A stretch of DNA of 10,315 bases from Anaerolineales bacterium (lineage in GTDB: Bacteria > Chloroflexota > Anaerolineae > 4572-78 > J111). Shown in pieces: positions 1 to 8,029 of the stretch (position 1 is its first letter; each line of letters begins with the position of its first letter). The position numbers and the translations under genes are program-made. The notes beneath the pieces were generated by a model, which saw only the letters and a program-made list of their open reading frames with translations, did not search any database and was not told the DNA's origin. The stretch spans positions 1-10,315 of the forward strand of contig JAAUSP010000246.1 of NCBI GenBank assembly GCA_012032575.1, read 5' to 3'.

Positions 1-1499
1 CTGCTGAACCTACCAGCGAGCCGACTGCTGAACCTACCAGCGAGCCGACTGCTGAACCTACCGTTGAAGTGACGATTACACCAACGGTTACAGCTACGGT
101 TGAAGTCACACCAACAGTTACCGTTACGCCGACAGTAGAAGTGTCTGCTGGTGAAATTAGTTCTGCGGCAGTGCCGGGAACCTGGTCGAGTCAATATATT
201 ATTATTCAGAATCTGGGCAGCTCAACGGCCAGCGCCAGTTTAGCTTTACATCAAAATAGCTCAACCGCCAGCCAGACAATCTCTAAGTCTATACCTGGCA
301 ATGGTGCCGTCACGGTTGCCGGCAGCGAAATCACTAACAGCGGCTCATTTGCCGGCGTGATTAGCTCCAACCAACCCATAGCGGCCGGGGTTATTAATAC
401 CAACAGCACCGGTAAACTTGGCGACGCCTATGCGGGTTTTAGTGAGCCTTCAAATGAGCAAACAATCCCTCTGATTTTTAGGGGTCACGCCAATACTAAG
501 ACAACCTTCTACATCCAAAACGCAGAGGCGACTGCCCAAACTGTCACTATCAAAACGATCAAGCAGGGGAATGCTGTTGAAACGCCGAGTGGTGGGATAC
601 AAGTCCAAATCCAGGGAAATAGCAGCGTCACTGTTGATTTTATGAGCAGCAGTTTTAACGCTTTTGGCAGTGGCAATGGAGCTTTTGGTTACGCCATTAT
701 TGAAGGCTCAGGATCTGGCAAAGTTGCTACTTTGGCCGAGAATGTGTTGGATGTTTCCGGTAAGTACCAATCTGCCTTTGTGCAAGGGCTGAATGCTAAT
801 GCTGGCGGTACGAGCTTGGTAGCACCCTTGATTTACAATAGTCACGCCAATTTTAACAGCGGGCTCAATATCATCAACCTGACCGGCACAGCTACTACTG
901 TTACATTAAACTTCAACGCAGATGCAGGCGCTTACCCCAGTGTTGGCTCAAAAAGCCATTCTGTATCTTTAGCCGGTAACAGCGTGGTTAACATTAACAT
1001 GGCCGCCTTGAACAAAAGTAAAATAATTCCAACCTCTTTTGGTGGTGGAACCATTTCAACTAGCCCAGCCGTTAATATTGTTGCTGTAGTGAATACGAAC
1101 AAAGTTGTTAATGGGTCCTTTGCTTTTTCTTCGCCAGCGGTTAATCCAGGTCTTGCTACAAGTAACGTTGCAGCTCCGGTTGCTTTACAGTTAGGAACTA
1201 CTGGAGGTGCATTCAATAGTGGTATTAACATCTTTAGTCCAAATGGCGCTACTGGTGTTACAACTCAATGGGTAATAGCTAACACAGATCCCCCTGAGAC
1301 TTATACGATTAGCCAATCATTTAGCAACGGGGTGGTCAACCTCAATGCTGCAACCCTAAGAAAAAATGGGCAGTTACCCAATAAAAACTTTGTCGGTTCA
1401 GTTTTTATGACCTTTACAGGTGGATCGGGTATTGTCGTGGTCAACAATGATTTTGCCTCCGGTGGGTTATCTACCCAGATGTTAGGTGTAAATTACTAA
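1..1499 (+). CDS. Secreted/surface protein, C-terminal part: Pro/Thr-rich repeat linker plus four beta-rich repeats
   Basis: The frame is open from base 3 and enters from the left edge, so this is a C-terminal fragment of about 498 residues; a GTG at 69 is simply an internal codon. It begins with two and a half copies of AEPTSEPT, then a T/P/V/E linker to about residue 47 of the visible part, typical of stretched cell-surface linkers. After that come four related blocks of about 100-115 residues. Each contains a strand pattern of the type YIIIQNLG..., FYIQNAEAT..., LNIINLTGT..., INIFSPNGA..., and ends near a xxVVNTN/NND-like turn. The composition is rich in S, T, G, N and V, and no cysteine is visible. 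No LPXTG signal, membrane segment or catalytic motif is visible at the C-terminus (ends LGVNY). Likely an exported structural or adhesive protein; specific function unknown. It is followed by a terminator, so it is not part of the downstream operon. Confidence 0.8.
   Translation, partial: AEPTSEPTAEPTSEPTAEPTVEVTITPTVTATVEVTPTVTVTPTVEVSAGEISSAAVPGTWSSQYIIIQNLGSSTASASLALHQNSSTASQTISKSIPGNGAVTVAGSEITNSGSFAGVISSNQPIAAGVINTNSTGKLGDAYAGFSEPSNEQTIPLIFRGHANTKTTFYIQNAEATAQTVTIKTIKQGNAVETPSGGIQVQIQGNSSVTVDFMSSSFNAFGSGNGAFGYAIIEGSGSGKVATLAENVLDVSGKYQSAFVQGLNANAGGTSLVAPLIYNSHANFNSGLNIINLTGTATTVTLNFNADAGAYPSVGSKSHSVSLAGNSVVNINMAALNKSKIIPTSFGGGTISTSPAVNIVAVVNTNKVVNGSFAFSSPAVNPGLATSNVAAPVALQLGTTGGAFNSGINIFSPNGATGVTTQWVIANTDPPETYTISQSFSNGVVNLNAATLRKNGQLPNKNFVGSVFMTFTGGSGIVVVNNDFASGGLSTQMLGVNY
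3..62 (+). repeat. 24-bp in-frame tandem repeat (AEPTSEPT)
   Basis: Two identical 24-base units (3-26 and 27-50) are followed by half a unit (51-62). The array probably continues left of the window. It is a multiple of three and encodes AEPTSEPT in the reading frame of the surface protein, so copy-number change would lengthen or shorten the linker without breaking the gene. Confidence 0.9.
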
Positions 1500-1523
1500 T
1501 CTATCGTTACGATCTACGACTTG

Positions 1524-1562
1524 AAAAACATCTCCGTCGCTTTTGCGGCGGAGATGTTTTTT
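1524..1562 (+). terminator. Strong intrinsic terminator after the surface protein gene
   Basis: Arms 1524-1540 and 1545-1561 pair over 17 positions with a single T-G wobble and a TTTT loop (1541-1544). The GC-rich upper stem is followed by T6 (1557-1562), and the left arm begins with A5, so the structure could also stop transcription from the other side. It sits 25 bases after the TAA of the surface protein gene and separates it from the polysaccharide operon. Confidence 0.9.
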
Positions 1563-1589
1563 GTGGTGTAGAATGGGATATGTTACAAT
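1561..1589 (+). promoter_or_regulatory. Candidate sigma70-type promoter for the polysaccharide operon
   Basis: TTGTGG (1561-1566) is followed after exactly 17 bases by TACAAT (1584-1589), which matches the -10 consensus at five of six positions and is preceded by an extended -10 TGn (1581-1583). It lies just past the terminator, where an operon promoter is expected. The -35 is weak (only TTG matches). If real, transcription would start near 1596, downstream of the ATG at 1580. Confidence 0.45.
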
Positions 1590-2543
1590 TCTACCGTTTT
1601 ATACCCCATAAAAGCTTCTTGGGGAAAATATCCATAAAAAGTCATAAAAATAATAGTCTGGTGACCACAATACAAAATAAAAATATAGCTGTACAATCAA
1701 ATGATAAAGACCCTTCGGCCGTCATTAGGGATTACCCTGTCACGATAATTGAGCCCTCACTAGGATGGGGGATGCCAAGATTAGCTGAGTTATGGGAGTA
1801 TCGGGAGTTGCTCTATTTTCTTATTTGGCGCGATGTGAAGGTGCGGTACAAGCAAACAGTGCTTGGTGGAGCATGGGCCATTATTCAACCTTTTGCCACT
1901 ATGGTGGTGTTTAGTATTTTCTTTGGCAAATTAGGCAGAATTCCCTCGGATGGTATCCCTTATCCAATCTTTGCTTACACCGCTCTCCTGCCTTGGATGT
2001 TTTTCACTAACGGATTGAGTCAATCATCAAACAGCTTGATAGGTAGTGCCAATTTAATTACTAAGGTCTATTTTCCGCGTCTAATGATGCCGCTTTCTGG
2101 AACGCTATCGGGACTGATAGATTTTATTATCGCCTTTATTGTCTTATTAGGCTTGATGGCTTTTTATGGCATATGGCCAACAACTGCGGTAATTTGGTTG
2201 CCCCTATTTCTGTTGCTGGCGCTAGTTACCGCGCTGGGCACGGGGTTATGGCTTTCGGCATTGAATGTGCAATATCGTGATATCCGCCACGCAATACCAT
2301 TCCTCACTCAATTTTGGCTGTTTGTAACACCTATCGTCTATCCGAGTAGTTTGCTCTCTGATCCTTGGCGCACGTTATACGGCTTGAATCCATGCTGGTG
2401 TGGTGGAGGCTTCCGCTGGCTTATTAGGCAGTACCCCACCAGAGTTAATGTTAGCTGCTTCGGTGAGCGTCGCTATTATGTTGTTGGCAAGTGGATTGTA
2501 TTATTTCCGGCGGATGGAAAAGAGTTTTGCTGATGTGGTATAA
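1580..2543 (+). CDS. wzm: ABC-2 type polysaccharide export permease (Wzm-like), frameshifted near its C-terminus
   Basis: Inner-membrane channel half of an ABC exporter that moves a lipid-linked polysaccharide across the cytoplasmic membrane, partnered by the ATPase encoded next. Family signatures are clear: IIEPSLGW (56-63), RDVKVRYKQTVLG (84-96), KVYFPR (162-167), NVQYRDIRHAIPF (229-241) and TPIVYPSS (250-257), with about six hydrophobic segments. The uninterrupted frame ends at 2533 with an unlikely basic tail. After GLNP (268-271) the family pattern continues in another frame: AGVVE from 2394, GFRW back in the first frame (2408-2419), then LLGSTPPELM from 2421, a final membrane helix and YYFRRMEKSFADVV, stopping at TAA 2541-2543, four bases before wzt. 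At least one net frameshift therefore lies between 2390 and 2427. Start is uncertain: ATG 1580 lacks a clear ribosome site and overlaps the candidate promoter; GTG 1661 is in frame and would give a more usual N-terminal length. Confidence 0.88.
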
Positions 2544-2546
2544 GAG

Positions 2547-3842
2547 ATGATGCATCTTGCAATTCAGGCAGAGGGCTTGAGCAAGCAATATAAAATCGGT
2601 AAAGCTCAAGCTCGCTACAAAACCTTGCGCGAGGGTTTGAGCACTGCGCTTGGTAGGCCATTTCGTTGGCTCGGAAATCTGAAGGCTGGGGACAACCAGC
2701 AAGCAGAAACAATCTGGGCGCTTCAGGATGTTTCATTTAGAGTTAATCAAGGTGAAGTTGTCGGCTTGATTGGACGCAATGGTGCTGGCAAATCTACTCT
2801 ACTCAAGTTATTAGCCCGCATCACTGAACCAACCAGTGGTCGAGCCGAGCTTCGAGGCCGGGTTGGTACCCTGTTGGAAGTGGGTACCGGCTTTCATCCG
2901 GAGTTGACCGGTCGAGAAAATGTGTATATGAGCGGCGCGCTGCTAGGAATGCGCAAAGTCGAAATTGAACGAAAATTCGATGAAATTGTCGCCTTTGCTG
3001 AGGTGGAGAAGTTTATTGATACACCGGTGAAACGCTATTCGAGTGGCATGCACGTTCGGCTGGCCTTTGCCGTAGCTGCTCACTTAGAACCGGAAATTCT
3101 GCTAGTGGATGAGGTATTGGCTGTTGGCGATGCCCGTTTTCAACGCAAATGTTTAAATAAAATGCAAGATGTTAGTCAACACAAACGCACTGTGTTCTTT
3201 GTCTCCCATAATATGCAAGCTATCACGCGTTTATGTGGCCGAACATTGTTATTAGACAATGGCCGACTTATCGATGATGGGCCGTCGCCTCATGTTGTTG
3301 CTAGATATTTACAATCTGACCTGGGAGTATCAGCGGCAAGGGAGTGGACAGATTTATCTAGAGCACCGGGTAATGAGGCTGTACGTATTCGGGCTGTCTA
3401 TGTTCGAAATGAGGCGGGTAACATCTCTGACACGATTAACATCCAAGAACCATTTACCATTGAAATTCAATATTATAATTCTGCAAGTAATCAAATTCCG
3501 TATGCTAATGTGCAACTCTTTAATGAAGACAACATTTGTCTTTTTGCATCCGGAGATTTTACCAATTTGAATTGGCGTTACAAACCTCGTAAGCATATGA
3601 GCCTGGTGAGGAGTCGCTGTCTCATTCCCGGTAATTTCTTGGCCGAGGGTCAAATTAGAGTTCTTGTTGCCCTAACTACTCACAATCCGGACCAAATTCT
3701 TGCCCTGGAAAGAGATGCAGTATCATTTATGATCGTTGATTACAGCGAGAAGGCAGGCGCTCGGGGTGAATATTCAAAGAAATTTCCTGGCGTAGTGCGT
3801 CCTCTTTTGCAGTGGGAGATTGATGTTGATTACGGCAAATGA
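2547..3842 (+). CDS. wzt: ABC polysaccharide export ATPase with C-terminal carbohydrate-binding domain (Wzt-like)
   Basis: Cytoplasmic ATPase that drives the Wzm channel. The 431-residue protein has an N-terminal nucleotide-binding domain with Walker A GRNGAGKST (76-84), ABC signature YSSGM (164-168), Walker B ILLVDE (184-189) and the switch histidine in FVSHN (H221). The stretch GTLLEVGTGFHPELTGREN (107-125) is typical of the polysaccharide/teichoic-acid export subfamily. Residues from about 270 to 431 form an additional beta-rich domain (VRIRAVYVRNEAG..., EPFTIEIQYYN) of the Wzt C-terminal type, which in characterised systems such as E. coli O8/O9a recognises the modified non-reducing end of the glycan before export. 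Start ATG 2547 is followed directly by a second ATG (2550); it lies four bases after the corrected wzm stop, indicating a coupled operon. The frame is intact. Confidence 0.95.
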   Translation: MMHLAIQAEGLSKQYKIGKAQARYKTLREGLSTALGRPFRWLGNLKAGDNQQAETIWALQDVSFRVNQGEVVGLIGRNGAGKSTLLKLLARITEPTSGRAELRGRVGTLLEVGTGFHPELTGRENVYMSGALLGMRKVEIERKFDEIVAFAEVEKFIDTPVKRYSSGMHVRLAFAVAAHLEPEILLVDEVLAVGDARFQRKCLNKMQDVSQHKRTVFFVSHNMQAITRLCGRTLLLDNGRLIDDGPSPHVVARYLQSDLGVSAAREWTDLSRAPGNEAVRIRAVYVRNEAGNISDTINIQEPFTIEIQYYNSASNQIPYANVQLFNEDNICLFASGDFTNLNWRYKPRKHMSLVRSRCLIPGNFLAEGQIRVLVALTTHNPDQILALERDAVSFMIVDYSEKAGARGEYSKKFPGVVRPLLQWEIDVDYGK

Positions 3843-3863
3843 ATTCCGAGCAGGAACAGATCG

Positions 3864-4960
3864 ATGAAAGAGCAAGACCGAGTCAAAATTAAAATTATCA
3901 AATCAAAGATTACAGAAATGCTGGTGGAACGTCAACAAGTTCAGAACGGCCATCACAATGCTTTCAATCCTAGTAGCTACTGGACAAATTTCTGCTCCTA
4001 CTTTGATTATATGTTGGGCCTGCCCGAAGAGTCATTTGCCAAGCTTCGCTTACATACCTACCACCTCAACGGAGATAATTATCAGACTTATATCTTTAAG
4101 GATCCGCATTCCTATAGAGCTCAAGCAGATAAGCTGACAAAAAATATCCCAACTAAGCTAATCCTAAATGAACCTGAAGGTGGAATTGGATATTTATATA
4201 ATGATGGTCGTTTCTTGAGTCGAGATATTCTTAGATTCCAACGAGTGATTAACACCCTTCATCAGCACGATATTTTAGATAGTTTGTCAGACGTGACCAA
4301 ACAAAAAAGAAAATACGTCCTTGAAATCGGGGCAGGCTATGGTGGGTTAGTTCATCATTTATCAAACATCCTAGAAAATACCACTTTTATTATTGTTGAT
4401 CTTCCTGAGGTATTACTGTTCTCTGCCGCTTATCTTTCCTTGCTTAATCCCCATAAAAGGATGTACCTGTATAGTAATCAGGATTTTCTACAATTGATAG
4501 GTACGGATGTGTGTGAAACTTATGATTTTGTTTTAATACCAAATTATCAGTTGGACTCACTTCGTCATCTGCAATTCGACTTGGTCCTTAATATTTCTTC
4601 GCTGCAAGAAATGACCGTTGAGCAAGTTGAAACTTATCTTAATTTTATTCAAGCCACGACTACTGGCGTGTTTTATAGCTTGAATCAGGATAGCAACCTA
4701 CTAACAATGAGTTATTAAATTTGTCAGAAATGCTCAAGACCAAATTTGAAGTAGTAGAAATTAAGCCGCCAAAGTTGGCAGTTGAAAATAAAAAACAAGC
4801 TTCGAGTTTAAAGTATAAAATTAAAAGAGTATTAAAATCTTTTGCGGCTGGGGCGGGATTACTGCAATGTCCTGGTTCTTCACAGATGCCTTATCCCTAT
4901 CATGAATATACCTGTCGTCCGCTATTGGAAAAAACACCTTGCATAAAATCTGGCGACTGA
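3864..4960 (+). CDS. Putative sugar O-methyltransferase (SAM-dependent, NanM-like), frameshifted
   Basis: Class I SAM-dependent methyltransferase. The SAM-binding glycine motif VLEIGAGYGGL is at 152-162, the acidic end of strand 2 is in FIIVDLPEV (D179), and FDLVLNISSLQEM (238-250) resembles the post-motif region of putative sugar O-methyltransferases. The first frame stops at 4718 after SLNQDSNLLTMSY. In the next frame the protein continues as TNNELLNLSEMLKTKF from about 4700 through to PYPYHEYTCRPLL, a believable C-terminus, stopping at 4960. One missing base around 4697-4698 (CC where CCC would keep frame) explains it, giving about 365 residues. The ATG lies 21 bases after wzt with no strong ribosome site. 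The gene looks more AT-rich than its neighbours. A role in O-methylating a sugar of the exported glycan, perhaps as an end cap seen by Wzt, is inference from context. Confidence 0.8.
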
Positions 4961-4990
4961 ACGCAGATTAACGCCGTTTAAACAGATTTA
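4961..4990 (+). repeat. Short intergenic stretch with three imperfect 10-bp units
   Basis: Between the O-methyltransferase stop and rfbF lie three imperfect direct units: acgcagatta, acgccgttta, aacagattta. They share an A-A/C-C-rich start and a (G)ATTTA-like end. This could be a remnant of a dispersed intergenic repeat or chance in a short AT-rich spacer. No clear promoter is visible here. Confidence 0.3.
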
Positions 4991-4996
4991 AGCTAT

Positions 4997-5003
4997 AAGG
5001 AAG
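4997..5003 (+). promoter_or_regulatory. Ribosome binding site fixing a TTG start for rfbF
   Basis: AAGGAAG sits six bases before the TTG at 5010. It is one of the clearest Shine-Dalgarno-like sequences in the window, and it supports TTG as the rfbF start because the nucleotide-binding motif LAGGFGTRL begins only seven residues later. Confidence 0.7.
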
Positions 5004-5009
5004 ATTAGC

Positions 5010-5785
5010 TTGACGAAAGTGGTCATACTGGCAGGTGGTTTTGGCACCCGGCTGGCCGAAGAAACCGAAATTAAACCCAAACCGATGGTCGAGATTGGGG
5101 GGCGTCCTATTTTGTGGCATATCATGAAACATTACGCCCACTACGGCTTCAAAGAGTTTGTCATTGCTCTGGGATATAAAGGAGAGACTGTCAAGCGTTT
5201 TTTTTTGGATTATCCCCGGTTGAATGGCAGCCTAACTGTTAATCTGGCCACCGGTCATGTTGAAACGTACGATAAGACCAATGAGGATTGGCAGGTACAT
5301 CTTATTGAAACAGGTCTCCATACCAACACCGGCTCGCGCGTAAAGTTATTACAGCCCTGGCTGGAAAATGAAACTTTTATGTTGACCTATGGCGATGGCC
5401 TGAGCGATCTTGACCTGCTGGCTTTATTGCGTTTTCATCACCAGCATCGTAAATTAGCCACAGTCACGGCGGTACGCCGCCCGCTCGCTTTGGTGGATTG
5501 ACCTTTAACGGCGAGTTTGTTACCAAGTTTAGCGAAAAACCCCAAATTGAAACCGGTTGGATCAACGGCGGTTTTATGGTTTTTGAACCAGCGATATTTA
5601 ATTATCTGGAAGGTCAGAATATAAGCCTGGAAGCCGACGCATTATCTCAGTTGGCGGATGAAGGTCAACTGGTGGCTTATCAGCATAAACAGTTCTGGCA
5701 ATGTATGGACACCTTACGCGAAGTACACTTGTTAGAACGTCTCTGGCAAGGAGGCCAACCACCCTGGAAAGTGTGGCCTGAGTGA
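5010..5785 (+). CDS. rfbF: Glucose-1-phosphate cytidylyltransferase, frameshifted
   Basis: Makes CDP-glucose from CTP and alpha-D-glucose 1-phosphate, the entry step to CDP-6-deoxyhexoses. The nucleotidyltransferase signature LAGGFGTRL (7-15) is followed by [18 protein letters not shown] (22-39); YGDGLSD (127-133) carries the metal-binding aspartate. The first frame stops at 5501 after [11 protein letters not shown]. The expected [15 protein letters not shown] resumes in another frame from 5477 and runs through [11 protein letters not shown] and [19 protein letters not shown] to TGA 5783-5785. One missing base next to the CC at 5477-5478 accounts for this; the corrected protein is about 258 residues, the usual family length. 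It starts at TTG with a good ribosome site and ends overlapping the rfbG start by one base. A run of nine T (5208-5216) lies within the gene but is in frame. Confidence 0.93.
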
Positions 5786-6783
5786 TGAGTGGCGATAAAG
5801 CTATTTCATTTTGGCAAGGTCGGCCAACACTGGTAACGGGCGCGACCGGTTTGCTGGGCAGTTGGCTGACTCGCCGCCTGCTAGACTCGGGGACCGATGT
5901 GGTCTGCCTGGTGCGAGATTGGGTGCCTCAATCCGAGTTGGTCCGGGCGCATCTCGTCGAACAGGTAAAAACGGTCAGAGGAGATGTGTGCGATCAGAGC
6001 TTGCTGGAACGGGTTTTGGGAGAATATGAAATTCAAACAGTTTTTCATCTGGCGGCCCAAACACTTGTGCCGGTTGCCAACCGTAATCCGGTTTCAACAT
6101 TTGAGACAAACATCGGTGGAACATGGGCGCTGTTAGAGGCTTGCCGGCACAGCCCAACCGTAAAACAGATTATCCTGGCTTCTTCGGATAAAGCTTATGG
6201 TATCCACGAAGTTCTACCCTACACCGAGACCTTTCCGCTCCAGGGATGCTATCCTTACGATGTTAGCAAGAGCTGCGCCGATTTGATTGCTCAAACGTAT
6301 GCCGCCACCTATAACACCCCGGTGGTGATTACCCGGTGTGGAAACTTTTACGGAGGAGGCGATTTGAACTGGAATCGGATTGTGCCTGATACAATTCGCT
6401 CAATTTGGCGCGGACAACGCCCGGTTATCCGTTCTGATGGACAATATATTCGCGACTATTTTTATGTTGAAGACGGCGCAGCCGCCTACACTTTGTTAGC
6501 GGAAAAATTGGGTGAAGATCCTGCCTTAAAAGGTCAAGCCTTTAATTTTTCCAATGAAGTTCAATTGACAGTGCTTGAGTTGGTTGAGCTGATTTTGAAG
6601 TTGATGAATTCTCATTTTACCCCTGATATCCGGAATGAAGCTACGCATGAAATTCGCCGCCAATCATTGAGTGCAGCCAAGGCGCGCCAAATTTTAGGTT
6701 GGCAACCACTATTTACCCTTGAAGAGGGGTTACAGCGAACTATTACCTGGTATACTAGCTTTCTGACTGCTCAATATGGCTAA
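5785..6783 (+). CDS. rfbG: CDP-glucose 4,6-dehydratase (extended SDR)
   Basis: NAD-dependent enzyme expected to turn CDP-glucose into CDP-4-dehydro-6-deoxy-D-glucose. With numbering from the GTG at 5782: Rossmann motif [11 protein letters not shown] (19-29), HLAAQ (89-93), active-site SSDKAYG (134-140) with the D-K pair typical of sugar 4,6-dehydratases, YxxxK as YDVSK (Y159, K163), and the substrate region [15 protein letters not shown] (185-199) with [14 protein letters not shown]. At about 332 residues it is slightly shorter than the enteric RfbG. ATG 5785 overlaps the rfbF stop (TGATG), which suggests translational coupling; GTG 5782 one codon upstream is an alternative start. The adjacency to rfbF supports CDP-glucose as substrate. 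The frame is intact, and it overlaps the following gene by eight bases. Confidence 0.92.
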   Translation: MSGDKAISFWQGRPTLVTGATGLLGSWLTRRLLDSGTDVVCLVRDWVPQSELVRAHLVEQVKTVRGDVCDQSLLERVLGEYEIQTVFHLAAQTLVPVANRNPVSTFETNIGGTWALLEACRHSPTVKQIILASSDKAYGIHEVLPYTETFPLQGCYPYDVSKSCADLIAQTYAATYNTPVVITRCGNFYGGGDLNWNRIVPDTIRSIWRGQRPVIRSDGQYIRDYFYVEDGAAAYTLLAEKLGEDPALKGQAFNFSNEVQLTVLELVELILKLMNSHFTPDIRNEATHEIRRQSLSAAKARQILGWQPLFTLEEGLQRTITWYTSFLTAQYG

Positions 6784-8029
6784 CCAGACTTCCCCTTCAT
6801 GCCGCTCCTGTGGATCAACGGAGCTAAAGTTGATTCTGTCGCTTGGCCGGACCCCGTTGGCAAACGCCCTGCTTACGTCCGATCAGCTTGACCAGCCTGA
6901 ACTCACCTATCCGTTAGAGTTAGTTTTTTGCCCGCATTGTACCCTGGCGCAGATCACCGAAACTGTGCCGCCTGAACAGTTGTTTCGAGAGTATCTTTAT
7001 TTTTCTTCTTTTTCCGATAGTATGTTGCAACATGCCGAAGCCCTGGTTACTCGCCTGATAGACAGCCAGGTCCTAAATAACCAGAGTTTGGTCATCGAGA
7101 TAGCCAGCAACGATGGTTATCTGCTGCAATATTATCAGAAGCAGCAAATTCCAGTTTTAGGCATTGAGCCGGCCAAAAATATTGCCCGCGTCGCTGAGAC
7201 AGAACGGGGTATTCGGACTCTACCGGAATTTTTTGGCCGAGAATTGGCCCAACAACTTTGGGTGCAGGGAGAGCAGGCAGATATTATTCATGCCCACAAC
7301 GTTTTGGCCCATGTGGTTGACCTGAATGGTGTGGTTGAGGGTATCTCTTTGCTATTAAAAGAAGGCGGGTTGGTTGTTATTGAAGCGCCTTATGTAAAAG
7401 ATTTGATTGATCATACCGAATTTGATACCATCTATCATGAACACTTGTGTTACTTTTCACTCACGGCCCTGGACTGTTTATTCCGGCGCTATAATTTGGC
7501 GATTATTAATGTGGAGCGTATCCCTATTCATGGCGGCTCGCTGCGGATATTTGCCCAAAAAAATTCAACAGGACGCCCCCTTATAGGTCAGCAAATTGAG
7601 CTTGTGAATAGCTTTCTGGCCAAAGAGTCTCAATGGGGAGTGGCAGACCTATCGTTTTATCAAAATTTTGCCCACCAGGTCGAGAATTTAAAGTTGTCTT
7701 TAGGCAATCTGTTGGTTGAATTAAAGCAGCAGGGCCACAGCCTGGCCGCATACGGGGCCGCAGCCAAAGGTAGTACCTTGTTAAACTATTGTGGTATTGG
7801 TCCTGAGTTACTCGATTTTGTAGTAGACCGAAGCCCCTACAAACAAGGCCGCTACATGCCAGGCGTGCATTTGCCCATTTACTCACCGGCAAAATTGCTA
7901 GAAGCAAAGCCCGATTATGTGTTATTGTTAACCTGGAATTTTGCGGCCGAGATTTTAGAGCAGCAAAGTGAATACCGCCGGCGAGGTGGAAAGTTCATCA
8001 TCCCAATCCCGCAGGTAAAGGTGGTCTAA
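6776..8029 (+). CDS. Sugar C-methyltransferase (TylC3/NovU-like, zinc-binding, SAM-dependent)
   Basis: A 417-residue protein with the three-part architecture of NDP-4-keto-sugar C-methyltransferases. First is an N-terminal zinc domain with C9-x2-C12 and C52-x2-C55; then a class I methyltransferase core with the SAM motif [12 protein letters not shown] (106-117); last a C-terminal Rossmann-like domain with [18 protein letters not shown] (324-341). YHEHLCYFS (220-228) corresponds to the active-site Tyr/His/Glu/His segment of characterised 3-C-methyltransferases such as TcaB9. In that family the enzyme methylates carbon 3 of a 4-keto-6-deoxy sugar nucleotide through an enolate. Sitting right after rfbF and rfbG, its likely substrate is CDP-4-keto-6-deoxyglucose, in place of the TDP sugars used by antibiotic pathways. 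ATG 6776 lies inside the rfbG end and the stop shares a base with the next ATG (TAATG), so the genes are tightly coupled. Confidence 0.88.
   Translation: MANQTSPSCRSCGSTELKLILSLGRTPLANALLTSDQLDQPELTYPLELVFCPHCTLAQITETVPPEQLFREYLYFSSFSDSMLQHAEALVTRLIDSQVLNNQSLVIEIASNDGYLLQYYQKQQIPVLGIEPAKNIARVAETERGIRTLPEFFGRELAQQLWVQGEQADIIHAHNVLAHVVDLNGVVEGISLLLKEGGLVVIEAPYVKDLIDHTEFDTIYHEHLCYFSLTALDCLFRRYNLAIINVERIPIHGGSLRIFAQKNSTGRPLIGQQIELVNSFLAKESQWGVADLSFYQNFAHQVENLKLSLGNLLVELKQQGHSLAAYGAAAKGSTLLNYCGIGPELLDFVVDRSPYKQGRYMPGVHLPIYSPAKLLEAKPDYVLLLTWNFAAEILEQQSEYRRRGGKFIIPIPQVKVV

Noticed and set aside
3..62. CRISPR-like direct repeats
   Set aside because: The units are contiguous with no spacers, are 24 bases long, and keep the reading frame as AEPTSEPT; this is a protein-coding tandem repeat.
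932..1231. Antisense reading frame of 99 codons within the surface protein gene
   Set aside because: It lies wholly opposite a well-supported coding frame, has no ribosome site and no recognisable motif. The same applies to other minus-strand open frames at 2451-2736, 3354-3653, 5975-6157, 7581-7907 and 8992-9213.
4721..4960. Separate small gene of 79 codons starting with TTG
   Set aside because: It has no ribosome site, and its protein continues the O-methyltransferase once a single base is restored; the same frame is already meaningful upstream of the TTG (TNNELLN).
5498..5785. Separate 95-codon gene
   Set aside because: It is the C-terminal third of RfbF; the frame is already conserved upstream of its ATG as PPARFGGL from 5477.
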